DNA of 64,000 nt from Centrapalus pauciflorus (taxonomy: Eukaryota > Streptophyta > Magnoliopsida > Asterales > Asteraceae), in contig JAANYP010004335.1 in assembly GCA_020465985.1 (NCBI GenBank), forward strand, positions 248,001 through 312,000. The letters are read 5' to 3'. The position numbers and the translations under genes were made by a program. The notes beneath the pieces were generated by a model. That model did not search any database. It saw only the letters and a program-made list of their open reading frames with translations, and was not told the origin of the DNA. Positions 1 to 10,813 of this stretch are shown piece after piece (within the stretch, counting starts at the first letter, position 1; every line of letters starts with the position of its first letter).

Positions 1-240
1 AGATCCAACTGAACCGAAAACAAAAAACAGAAAAACTAAAACCAAAAAAGAACCGAAATGTACCTGTTCGGTTTTGGTCAGATCCGGTTCCGGTTTCATT
101 TTTTCCCGAATTTTCATAAAAAAAGGCAAAACCAAACCGGACCGAAAACTTGTTTTTGTAAATACTTTGTACTAAGAACCGAACCGAATACGATCAGTCA
201 GGTTTGATTTCGATCGGGTCCGTGTTCAGTTTATCAGTTT
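1..240. repeat. AACCGAA/CGGTTT-rich repeat fragment
   Basis: The stretch is made of short direct and inverted copies of AACCGAA and TTCGGTTT, the pattern seen in subterminal parts of many plant hAT-like non-autonomous elements. A similar stretch lies at 54730-54900. No terminal repeats or target duplication can be defined because the window starts inside it, so the class is a guess. Confidence 0.35.
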
Positions 241-1103
241 CACTGATTTGGACCGTTGAATATTGGCAGCTATAATCACGTAAGAATGGTTAATGATAAG
301 TTTTCCACTTGCAAACTTGAACTCCTTAGGAGCACAATGCTTTCAAAAAAGAATTATATGACAATTTGCGTAAATTACTTTCTCTTAATTATATTATGAA
401 TTTAAATTAAGGGTTTGAAATCTTACAATTGGAATTGAATATAAAAAAGTTAGTATAAAAATATTATTATTATATAGAAGCATAATTTTAATTTTAGTTC
501 ACATGGTGGTGTTAGTACCATCATCACCCATGTGCCTGGATGAAAATTAAATGTTTTTGTAAGTTGTCATTTTCAAAAAAGGATGGCAAAATGTATCATA
601 TGGTTAACAATCCTCCCAGTCTTATCTCTTCAAACTACTACTAAAATAAGTGTAAAATTGGAGTTATATAAAGTGATCAATTATTTTTAATGAAGTATTA
701 ATTGGTTATTTATTTTCTCTAAAAAATTTTAAGTGATCTCTTAATCTTTCATTTCTTTTAGACAAAAATCAATTTCAAGTGAATTCGGTCGTAAATAAGG
801 TGATAGTAGTTTAAAGATTATATGTCTGGGGGATCTAAAACCCGATCAACTAGTTATGTTATACACAAATATAAACGATGTTGTATAATACGCGCGTTGC
901 AGCGGGATCGTAAATGGTGTTTTCATTAATATATTAATTTAAAAGTTATAACACAAAAACAATACAGTTATATATTATATAAAAATATTTAATACAAAAT
1001 ATTTTGTTATCATAAAAATAGTTTGGACAACAATTGATTTTATATTGGATGATAGATAAAAATAATGTGATTAGAATGAGGTATTCAAGTTTTATAAAAC
1101 AAT
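241..1103. other. AT-rich flank without a recognisable gene
   Basis: No ORF, RNA gene or LTR could be supported here. The segment 845-915 contains CTAGT followed by a GC-rich stretch (ACGCGCGTTGCAGCGGG) that loosely recalls a minus-strand Helitron 3' end, but no matching 5' end was found. The copia element A is inserted at 1103/1104. Confidence 0.5.
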
Positions 1104-1322
1104 TGTTGAAAATCAAGAAGATTAAGAACTGAAATGAAGACTTTGATTTATTGAATGAAGAAGACGATTACAGAAAGATTACATTGATAGAAGAATTGAA
1201 GCTTATTTATAGAGCTGTGCTAACGTGTTTGTTAACATCACTAACCAACTAACTGACTAACAATGAATTACAAAAATAGCCCCTATATAAAAGAGACTTG
1301 ACAATCACTAACAAACTTCACA
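1104..1322 (-). repeat. 3' LTR of copia A
   Basis: This is the minus-strand downstream LTR. On the plus strand it begins TGTTGAAAATC and ends CTTCACA, matching 15708-15920. A purine-rich tract on the minus strand (AAGGTGGAGAA, 1323-1333) abuts it as the expected polypurine tract. A TATA-like TTTATATAG lies near 1285-1292 on the minus strand. Confidence 0.9.
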
Positions 1323-2990
1323 TTCTCCACCTTGATTAAGAGTCTCTAATCTTGACATGCAAAGATTCCAACAGTCTTGAAACTTAACTCCACTCAGGGG
1401 CTTTGTCAACATGTTCGTAGCATTATCATCAGTGTGAACCTTTTCAACATTTACCTCCTCTGCATGAATTACATCTCTAATGAAATGTAACTTTACATTT
1501 TTTATGTTTTGTTCTCTCATGAAATACTTGATTTCTAGAGAGATGAATAACACTCTGGCTATCACATAAAACCAATGTATCATGCATCTGCATTTCCTCC
1601 AACTTCACAGACAAACCCTTTTATCCACAAAGCTTCCTTCACAACTTTAGTCAACGCTATGTACTCTGCCTCGGTTGTAGATAAAGCAACCACCTTTTGT
1701 AAAAAAGATTTTTAGCTCACTGTGCAGCCTTGGACTTTGAACACATATCCACTTATAGACCTGACTTTATCAGAGTCTTTTGCAAAGTCTGAATCAGTAT
1801 ATCCAAGAATATTGTTTTCTTATTCTTTTTTCTTTAAACCATAGCACAAACCTAAGTACTTCGAACCTTTTAAGTACCTTAGGATCCACTTTACAGCCAA
1901 TGAATGCTCCTTGCAGGGTTAAACAAATATCTACTTACTAATCCTGTTGCATAAGACAAATCAAGTCTTGTACAAACCATTACGTACATAAGACTGCCAA
2001 CAGCTTGCTTATAAGGAATCTTTGACATCTCCTCTACTTCTTCATCAGACTGAGGTGAATTATTGACAGACAACTTTATATGAGAACCAATTGGTGTTAT
2101 AACATGTTTAGCTTCATTAATGTTAAACCCTTTTAAGAACCTTTTCTATGTACCCAACTTTACTGAGAGTAAAAATTCCCTTTTTTCTGTCTCTGTATAT
2201 TTCTATACCCACTATCCTTTTTGCTTCTCCCAACTCTTTCATCTCAAAATTTTCTTTTAGCAGCTCTTTAACTTGTCTTATGTCTTCTCTACTTCTACAA
2301 GCTAGTAACATGTCATCTACATAAAGCAGCAAATAGATAAACTCACCACTCCCATATTGTCTGAAATAAACACAGTTATCATAGCTGCTCCTGGTAAACC
2401 CATTGCTTATCATGCACTCGTCAAACCTGAGATACCATCTCCTAGGGGCTTGTTTAAGCCCATATAAAGACCTTTTAATAATACAGACCTTATTTAAATT
2501 CGATTGATCCTTGAAACCTGGAGGCTGAGCCATGTAAATCTTTTCTTCAAGACTTCCATGCAAGAATGCAATCTTTACATCCAACTGCTTTAACTCCAAA
2601 TCCATGCTGGCTGTCAAAGCCAAGATTATTCTTATAGAGTTATGTTTGACCACGGGTGAAAAAATCTCAGTATAATCCACACCTTCAACTTGACTATAAC
2701 CTTGTGCTACCAATCTTGCTTTGAACCTTGGTTGAGTAACTCCTTCAACTCCTTCTTTCTGCTTGAAGATCCATTTACATCCCACTATCTTCTTATCCTT
2801 TGGTTTATTCACCAACACACAGGTTTCATTCTTCTTAAGAGAGTTCATTTCTTCATCTATGGCTTCTAACCATTTATCCCAATCTGGAGATGACACAGCG
2901 TCTTCATAAGTCAAAGGTTCACCATTAGCATCAAACTCAACAACATGAAATGCCACTGCAGTAATTCACCAGACTCTCTAAACCTTATTG
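1308..2990 (-). pseudogene. Reverse transcriptase-RNase H region of copia A (broken)
   Basis: The largest open piece (2123-2956) is a copia-type reverse transcriptase. It includes the connecting motif around PRFKARLVAQGYSQ, the LDVK-AFLHG block, SLYGLKQAPRRWY and the catalytic YVDD box (LLYVDDMLLA). Downstream on the minus strand, 1891-2073 continues into the region before RNase H (GSLMYVMVCTRLDLSYA). Further fragments read GYTDSDFAKDSDK and STTEAEYIAL, the RNase H core, followed by a terminal HFIRDVIHAEEVNVEKVHTD block at 1308-1583. At least two frame changes and several stops separate the pieces, so no full-length protein can be made. The polyprotein would copy the element's RNA into cDNA. 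The upstream edge at about 2990 meets the inserted solo LTR, and roughly 200 residues normally found between integrase and RT are missing there. Confidence 0.9.
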
Positions 2991-2995
2991 GTTTA

Positions 2996-4842
2996 TGTAA
3001 CATCCCTGCTTTTAATTACATGTAATTTACAATTTTAAGGACTCAATTGATTGTATTAATGGATTATCATTTCAGTTTTAGCAAATTTCGATCACAATTT
3101 TAAAAATAAGAAAAGATGAGGAGAAATCCTCATCATAGTTTTTTGAGTAAACATAACCATGAGAAACCGACCCGGACACTTAAAATCGGTTTAAATGAGA
3201 AAATACGAAGTTGAGGGGTGTAATATGCAAATTAGGCAAAGTAGCAAATAAAAAGGGGAAAATCCTTCATTTTCATAAAACACTTTCTCTCTCTACTCTC
3301 AACCGTACTCTCTCCCTCTCTCTAATCTTCACGGCTTCAACTCAAGAACACGAAAATTCCTTGAATTGAAGGCTCAAAGTTTGGAATCAAGTGGCAAAGA
3401 AGGAACTATAATCAGTACAATCATCAATTTGAGGTAAGAATCACTCAAACTTGCATTTTTTAAAGATTTGGGTTCAGTTTTTATAAAAACCAATCAAGGA
3501 TTGTAGCTGCAAATGTTATTGCATGTTATGGATTTATATTGCTATGTTAAAATCAAGTACTGGTGATGTTATATACCAAGTTTCAGATTCAGATTCCACT
3601 TCTAAGTATGAATTTGGAAATTAGTGTGTGTGTTCATCGACTATTGATGAAAAATGAAGGAAGTGGACTCATTTGGTATATTTAAGTAATGTTTTAAGTT
3701 ATAAATTGATTAATGAGTACATTTAAGTTCATATCTGCAATTTTAGACTCAAAACATGCATAAAATAGACAAATGTGAAATCTGGAAAATATTAGAAAAA
3801 TACAAGTATGAACTCGGATCTGATGAACATACCCCGGATGATCCAAAATTCGGATCATATGAATTTCGGATCATGCGAACTTCGGACCACATCTCAACTC
3901 GGATGGAAACTTCAAAAATTTCACAAGTATAGAACCAAATTCGGATGAATAGGCCATCCGAATCTCGGAAGAATAGTACGAAGGAAATGTCAAGGGTGGA
4001 CCTCGGGCCATCCGAATTTCGGTTCATCCGAAATTCGGATGTGATCCGAATTTCAATTCAATTTTACATTACTATTCAGAATCAAGTTTTTTAAGCAATT
4101 ACTGACATTAATTCACTATTACACTGACATAATAGGATCTTTGGGGTGTTGTCTAACACACACTGATTCAGAGTCAATTTACACTAAGTACAAACTACTG
4201 TGAGTAATAGATTTTTATTCGAACATTTATTGTCTTTGCATTCACATTTTACTTATTCAATGGCATGTTCAGATTGTTCAATATACATCAATTGGCACTC
4301 ACATATGATTCATTGTTATGATGCACACTCGTACTTGACATGTGACAAACATGTAGCCAACGTTCAATTGAAAGTACATCTCATATATCATGCTTGCACT
4401 GCATGATAATTACTTCACAATCTGATGCGACCTGGACTGGGGTTGACAGTAGGCCACTGTCGGGGACTGATTATCCCACTCACTTTCCTAGTCAGGTTCG
4501 GCACATCCCCGATCAACATTTTGAACTGCCAACCCCATGCTTGCACTGCATGGTTTTCACATACTATGAGGCTTACACTGCCTGTTTTCACTACAGTTTA
4601 TAAAGAAATAATTGTTGAATATATAACCAGTTATCTCACTAAGCATTAGCTTACTGTTGACTCTCAATATTTTAAGGCAAAGGCAAAGGTGTAGCTGGAC
4701 CTTCCTCCTAAGCTTATCATTTCATATCTCGGTGACCCTAGAAGCTACTTTGGTACATGGACGATATAGCTTTGGGGCTGGGATTTCATGACTTTAAAAC
4801 ACTTTATGATGTTGTAATAGTTAGACTTTATCACCGTAGACA
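2996..4842 (+). mobile_element. Probable solo LTR of a gypsy (Tekay-like) element inside copia A
   Basis: The block separates the integrase and RT coding pieces of element A and has no pol-like ORF. It begins TGTAACATCC, the start typical of chromovirus LTRs. It then has a leader-like CT-rich segment (3280-3340) followed by an exon-like purine-rich stretch ending at a GAG/GTAAGA donor-like site near 3431. The interior (3816-4055) carries many short inverted copies of TTCGGAT/ATCCGAA. The right border is uncertain (about 4842-4855), and no clean target duplication was found, so a deletion during or after insertion is likely. Confidence 0.55.
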
Positions 4843-4855
4843 CTTATATTTCTTG

Positions 4856-5182
4856 CTATAGAGTGGAACTGCTTAAATCTGTGTTAATCATTGGAACTGC
4901 TGTATTCACAGCCTCTCCCCAAAACTTCTTTGGTAACCCTGATTGAGACAACATACACTTAACTTTATTTAACAAAGTCGTGTTCATCCTTTCTGCCATG
5001 CCATTATGCTTACCAAGGACAGTAAGATGCATTTGAATACCTTCTTTAACACAAAATTGGTTAAACTCATGGTTGCAAATTTTCAGCCCATTATCTGTTC
5101 TCAACTTTTTAATCTTTGTGCCAGACTGATTTTCAACCATTGTTTTCCATTCCTTAAATCTAGTAATAGCTTGATCTTTACT
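4856..5182 (-). pseudogene. Integrase C-terminal half of copia A
   Basis: The minus-strand translation has the second half of a copia integrase core: a catalytic-Asp block (KLRTDNGLKICNHEF), then a block with the conserved HNGMAERMN (normally PQQNGVAERKN) that contains the catalytic Glu, then FWGEAVNTA. It ends at the copia/solo-LTR junction near 4856. It continues the N-terminal half at 5812-6145 but is parted from it by the hAT-like MITE and the TA repeat. In the intact family these residues join viral-like cDNA ends to host DNA. It cannot be expressed as one protein here. Confidence 0.87.
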
Positions 5183-5191
5183 ACTTAATAG

Positions 5192-5724
5192 TAGGGGTGT
5201 TCAAAACCGGATATCCAAATTTCGGATACTGAAAATCAGATATCCGAAATTTCGGATTCGGATATCGGATTATCCGAATATCCGAAAATTCATATTTATA
5301 AAATTTTTATTTTTTAAATTAAATCAAATATTTAAATACTTAAAATACAAATTCATTTACCCAAATACATACTGAAGATAAATATATCACAAACTAAATT
5401 TATCCAGAATTATTTATACTCAAAACAACTAAAAAAAGATAAAAAAAACTAAAATATATTAAATATTAGTTAATAAATCTATAATATCAAGATAAAACTC
5501 AAAAATATGCATTAGAATAATAATAAACACTATTATGTAAATAATCAATTCTAAAGATATAAAACATTTATAAAAAAATATTTTTTTATTTCGGATATCG
5601 GATTATCCGAATATCCGAAAAGCTTGAACTTTACTATCCGAATCCGAAATTTCGGATAGTTTCAGATCGGATTTTCAGATTTATATTTCGGATGTTCGGA
5701 TTCAGATTTTTATGAACAACCCTA
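5192..5724. mobile_element. hAT-like MITE in the copia A integrase
   Basis: The termini are TAGGGGTGTTCA on the left and TGAACAACCCTA on the right, inverted copies of each other with one mismatch. They are flanked by CTTAATAG (5184-5191) and CTTAATAT (5725-5732), a 7/8-bp match as expected for hAT target duplication. Next to both ends are dense copies of TCCGAAATTTCGGAT and GGATATCCGAA, palindromic subterminal repeats. The centre is AT-rich and non-coding, so it would depend on a transposase made elsewhere. Confidence 0.8.
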
Positions 5725-5725
5725 C

Positions 5726-5728
<3 letters not shown>

Positions 5729-5810
<82 letters not shown>
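5729..5810. repeat. (TA)n microsatellite
   Basis: About 40 TA units lie directly beside the right end of the hAT-like MITE, within the integrase coding region of copia A. Translated, it gives a meaningless Tyr-Ile run. Confidence 0.97.
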
Positions 5811-5811
<1 letters not shown>

Positions 5812-5812
<1 letters not shown>

Positions 5813-6145
5813 AGACTGTCCTTGAATAATCATCTATTAATGACAAGAAATACCTAGCACCTCCTAGTAATCTGTCTTTGCTAGCCCCCATAAATCAGAA
5901 TGCACGTAGTCAAGCACTCCCTTAGTCTTTTGCACACTTCTTGCAAACTTCACTCTGGGTGCTTTGCCGTACACACAATGTTCACAAAACTCCATTTCTC
6001 CAGTCTTTACATTGCCAAGAACTGCTTTCTTTTCCAATTCTTTAAGGCCTTGTTGACTCATATGACCAACTCTATTATGCCACATCATGGCTGTACTAAT
6101 AGATGGAGTTTTTGTATCTGAAACAACATTAACTTGGGTAGTACC
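5812..6145 (-). pseudogene. GAG-pre-integrase and integrase N-terminus of copia A
   Basis: On the minus strand the sequence encodes a GAG-pre-integrase zinc-binding module: WHNRVGHMSQQGLKELEKK, then CEHCVYGKAPRVKF, giving the H-H-C-C pattern. It is followed by the integrase start LDYVHSDLWG and the first catalytic-Asp block LSLIDDYSRTVWI. A short frame change separates SDLWG from the DDYSR block. The upstream edge at 6145 is the insertion point of the gypsy element, whose GTACC duplication is 6141-6145. Confidence 0.88.
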
Positions 6146-7880
6146 TGTAACACCCTACTTTTACAACTAATGCCACATAGGACTTATAGTCCTTGTCATC
6201 CAATTATAAACAACATCATCAAGGGTTAAACAGCTAATTACTACTAAACATCGGCATCAAGCATAATATAACACGAGACGGGAACCAACCCCCGTCAGTA
6301 ATGTCAGTCAACCACAACATGAGTATAGGTTACAGTCATCCGAAGGTCACTGGCTCATAAGCCAAACCACAAAAATAGCAAGACTACTTACGAAAGTAGT
6401 CACTAACTACTGTCCACGTGGCGGGTCTCGGCTACTGCCCGCTGTATCCCTAGCCTCAGCTCTCGTACCTGAGATCCACAGTTAAGACAACAGTCAGCGG
6501 AAAGCTGGTGAGTTACTATAAACAACTTTAAAACAGTTTATAAAATAGTTAGCACAATATAACGACTAGTAATCAACATGCGGCCGGTCTCAACTGCCTG
6601 ACGCCTCATCGGGAGCAACCCGGCATAGCCTGCATAACCCACTCCACAAAGTAGTGGGTTGTCAGGTCCACTAAGTTGGGAATGACCCAACAGGCCTCTC
6701 TACTCTGCGTATAGCAACAATACACGCGATCCACGTGCTCTGCTCTGTGCTAACAAATGTCAACATATAAAAGGATCCACATCGGACCCGGATAGTAAAC
6801 AACAAAGTAAGTAACTCACCTGAAGCACGACTACAACCTTGCTATCGACAGCGGTCTCTACCGGTCCCAGGTTTAGCTACGAACCCTGGCAACAATAAAT
6901 ACAACTACACTGTAACGACTAACTACTGAACTCATAACGACTATACTACTATACTCACTAACTCAACAAGAATCAACAAGCCAAGACCCACGAGTGCGGC
7001 CAGGAGCGCGGCCGTGATCGTGGTCGCGGGCTACTCGCCGCGGCCAGTCATCGCGGGCGCTATGACCCCGCGCTGCTCCTCCTATCGTGGCCGGGCTCAT
7101 CCGAGCACGCCCGTGCTCGACCGACCCACGATTAACATCTCGGTCGCGTTCCACTACCAGCGACCACCCTTAACCGCCTCACCCTGATCGCGGGCGCGAC
7201 CAGGGGAGCGCGGGCGCGATGCGACGACGAACAGAGCAGTTCATGCTCTGTTTTTCGGTTGCTACGGGAATCGCTTTTAATCCCGATTTTACACATCTTT
7301 GGGGTTATAATTCAACCCCAACACCAGCTAACTACTTAACATATCATTCTAACTGAATTGAACACGAATTACTAACCTTAATACGTTCCTTTCTTCTCGA
7401 ATTCGGAGTTGTAGCTTGCAAGGTGATGACGAAGACGATTTTTCAGTTATGGTTGCTATCTTCCAGCTTCTTGATCTCTCCTTTTCTGTTTCAGCTACAC
7501 ACATAAACACACACGTGCACCTTTAAACTTTCTGATGAAGTGAAGAAAAGGAGCCTAAACGACTATATATACATTTTCGGTCCGGTACTCAATTAAAACG
7601 GGTACGATACTCATTAATCACTGGGTAAGCACCCATTAACCCAATTAATCTCAAATTAATGACTTGGGGTTAGAATGTCAATTAACTCATTAAAACAACC
7701 CCAAATCTCCAATTACTACTAAACCGGTCATTATCTCAACCGACTAAAATTACACGTAATAGCAACCTATTTTACCAACGCACGAGCAATTAATCAATTA
7801 AAATCCACCAACTCATTAAGATGACTCTTAAAGCCAATAAATAAATTACACATACCTGCTGTTAGATTCCGGATGTTACA
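6146..7880 (-). repeat. 3' LTR of the chromovirus
   Basis: This 1,735-bp LTR matches 12686-14419 nearly base for base. On the minus strand there is a TATA-like TATATATAG at about 7563-7572, followed by a plausible transcribed leader. A GC- and CpG-rich block at about 6990-7230 (repeats of GCGCGGGCGCGA type) stands out from its AT-rich surroundings. Short ORFs inside this block are not genes. Confidence 0.95.
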
Positions 7881-7922
7881 AATCCTCCCCTCTAGAACTG
7901 ATCCCGTCCTCGGGATCTCAGC

Positions 7923-8090
7923 TCAGGCGAATAGCTGCGGGTAACGCTGCCGCATATCCGCCTCGGGCTCCCAAGTAGCACTGGAACCCTTATGGTACTG
8001 CCACTGTACTAACACCAGTGGGATCTCCTTTTTCCGCAACTTCTTCACCTTGCGATCCAGAATCGTCTCGGGATGCTCGACGTATCTTAG
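7923..8090 (-). pseudogene. Chromodomain-like C-terminus of the chromovirus pol
   Basis: Directly after the stop at 8091-8093 the same frame stays open for 55 codons: LRYVEHPETILDRKVKKL, a short hydrophobic strand with VQWQYH, then ATWEPEADMRQRYPQLF. The W-x-E pattern and the flanking aromatic residues match the chromodomain-like tails of Tekay-type elements, thought to guide integration to particular chromatin. The stop replaces a residue in a normally continuous protein, so this tail would be lost unless the stop is read through. Confidence 0.8.
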
Positions 8091-10718
8091 CTACTCGTCT
8101 ATCTCAATTTCTGACATGGGAATCGTCTCCTCATGAGGGGCCAAACATCGCCGCAAGTAACTAACATGAAAGGTAGAGTGTACTCCACGCAACTCCGGAG
8201 GCAACTCTAATCGGTAGGCCTGCGTGCCCACTCGCTCGACTATACAGAACGACCCAATGAATCTCGGACTGAGCTTACCTCGTTTCCGGAATCGAATCAC
8301 ACCCTTCCACGGGGATACCTTCAGTAGTACCCACTCACCCACATCAAACTCTAACTCTTTGGTCCTCTTATCGGCATAGCACTTTTGTCGACTTTGAGCT
8401 ATCTGTAATCTTTCTCTGACCACTGCTATCTTCTCACTAGTCTGCTGAATGATCTCAGGACCTGTAATCTCTTTCTCCCCCACCTCTGTCCAACATACCG
8501 GAGTACGACACTTACGACCGTATAACGCTTCAAACGGAGACATCTTAATACTGGAGTGGTAGCTGTTATTATAAGCAAATTCAACTAACGGCAGATGTGA
8601 ATCCCAACTACCACTGAAATCTACCACACATGCTCGTAACATATCCTCCATCGTTTGAATCGTACGCTCAGACTGGCCGTCGGACTGGGGATGATAAGCA
8701 GTACTCATCTGAATTCGAGTACCTAATGCCCGCTGTAGACTCTGCCAAAAGGTAGATGTAAATCGAGCATCTCTATCAGAAACTATCGAGGCTGGAACCC
8801 CATGACGGGAGACAATCTCATACAAATAAATTCGAGCGAGCTGCTCCAATGTATAGGTCTCCCGGATCGGCAGAAAATGCGCTGTCTTCGTAAGCCGATC
8901 TACTATCACCCATATCGCGTCATACCCACGTGGAGTCCGCGGTAACTTCGTAACGAAGTCCATCGTGATATGCTCCCAACTCCACTGAGGGATCTCTAAC
9001 GGCTGTAAACGGCCATGGGGCTTCTGGTGTTCGGCCTTCACCTGCAGGCAAGTCAGACAACGCTCAACAAACTCAGCTATGTCCCGTTTCATACCGGGCC
9101 ACCAATATAACACACGGAGATCCTCATACATCTTCGTACTACCAGGATGAATAGCAAGGCGAGACTTATGGGAATCCTCCAAGATCAACTGTCGTACGTC
9201 ATTGGCCCTAGGAACCCAAACTCGACCCTGTCTCGCATATAATCCTCGAGAGTCAAGCTCGAACTCTTGTAACTGACCCAAAATATGTTCTCTCCGATGG
9301 TTCTCTGTACGCATCCCGATGGCCTGTGCCTCTCGAAGCCTCTCGATCAGGGTAGACATCACCTCGACCCTGTAATTACGGGCCCGACTCGAAGATCCGC
9401 GCTCCTTTCGACTGAGCGCGTCGGCGACTATATTCGCCTTACCTGGGTGATACTGAATGTCGCAATCATAATCTTTAATCAACTCTAGTCCCCGTCTCTG
9501 CCGCATATTCAGATCACGCTGGCTGAATAGATACTGGAGACTCTTATGATCAGTAAACAATGTAAACGGAACCCCGTACAGGTAATGGCGCCAAATCTTT
9601 AGCGCAAACACAATAGCCGTCAACTCTAGGTCATGGGTCAAATAGTTCTTCTCGTAGTCCTTCAACTGACGAGAAGCATAAGCAATCACTCGACCCCTCT
9701 GCATCAATACACACCCTAACCCTGTCCCCGAAGCATCGGTATATACAACAAAATCACTGGTGCCTTCAGGCAGGGCTAATACCGGAGCCTGACACAATCG
9801 AAGCTTTAGCTCCTCGAAAACAAATTCCTGATCCTCGGTCCACTCGAACGGAACTGATTGACGGGTCAAACGAGTCAATGACACAGCAATCAAGGCGAAG
9901 TCCTGGATAAATCGACGATAATATCCGGCTAACCCCAGGAAACTGCGAACCTCTGCTACACTCTGCGGCCTCTCCCAGCTCATAACAGCCTCTATCTTAG
10001 CTGGGTCTACAGAAACACCCTCGCCGCTAACGACATGGCCTAGGAACTGGACTTCTCGAAGCCAGAACTCACATTTCGAGAACTTTGCGTACAACTTTTC
10101 TCGTCTCAACACACTAAGAATCTCTCGCAGGTGCGCCGCATGCTCCTCTACTGATCGGGAATATATCGGGATGTCATCTATAAACACTATGACAAACTGA
10201 TCAAGATACGGACGGCAGACCCTATTCATCAGGTCCATAAAGGCTGCTGGAGCATTGGTTAGCCCAAATGGCATAACCAGGAACTCATAATGGCCATATC
10301 GGGTCCTGAATGCTGTCTTTGCTGTATCCTGCTCGAAAACCTTTAGCTGATGATATCCCGAACGTAAGTCGATCTTTGAAAACACACTAGCCCCCTACAA
10401 CTGGTCAAACAGATCATCTATCCGCGGAAGAGGATAACGGTTCTTCACCGTTACCTTATTAAGCTCGCGATAATCTATACATATTCTCATCGATCCGTCC
10501 TTCTTCTTCACAAAAAGAACCGGAGCACCCCACGCTGAAGTACTCGGTCGGATGAAACCACGGTCCAACAACTCCTGCAACTGACTCATCAGCTCCCTCA
10601 TCTCGGTAGGAGCCAAACGATAGGGTGCGCGTGCAATGGGAGTAGCACATGGCACCAACTCTATGCGAAACTCTACCTGTCTGTCCGGTGGCAAACCAGG
10701 TAGCTCCTCGGGGAACAC
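8091..10718 (-). pseudogene. RT, RNase H and integrase of the chromovirus
   Basis: The reading frame starts in the linker before RT (ELPGLPPDRQVEFRIELVP). It runs through the RT palm (VFSKIDLRSGYHQLKV; FVIVFIDDIPIYS, with IDD in place of the usual (V/I)DDIL context) and RNase H (FVVYTDASGTGLGCVLMQ; FTDHKSLQYLF). It then enters integrase: a HHCC zinc finger (HPGSTKMYEDL...CLTCLQVK), the catalytic-Asp blocks ITMDFVTKLP and SIVSDRDARFTS, and the Glu in HPQSDGQSERTIQT. One in-frame TAG at 10395-10397 sits between DLFDQL and GASVFSKID, where a Gln is normal. The rest is a single 764-codon open frame. It lies downstream of gag-PR in another frame. Confidence 0.93.
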
Positions 10719-10813
10719 ATCGGGGAACTCAGAAACGACATCGACGGCCTCTATACTCTGCTTCTCCTTCTTCGCATCAATTACATATGCTAGGAAGGAG
10801 GAACAACCCTTGG

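Noticed and set aside
845..915. Possible minus-strand Helitron 3' end (CTAGT plus GC-rich hairpin)
   Set aside because: The hairpin is imperfect and no 5' terminus was found on the other side of copia A.
5634..5891. ORF with a long Tyr-Ile run
   Set aside because: It is the TA microsatellite translated; only its first part is real integrase sequence, already assigned to copia A.
6963..7154. Arg-rich short ORF, repeated at 13503-13694
   Set aside because: Both copies lie in the CpG-rich block of the chromovirus LTRs and exist only because the LTRs are duplicates.
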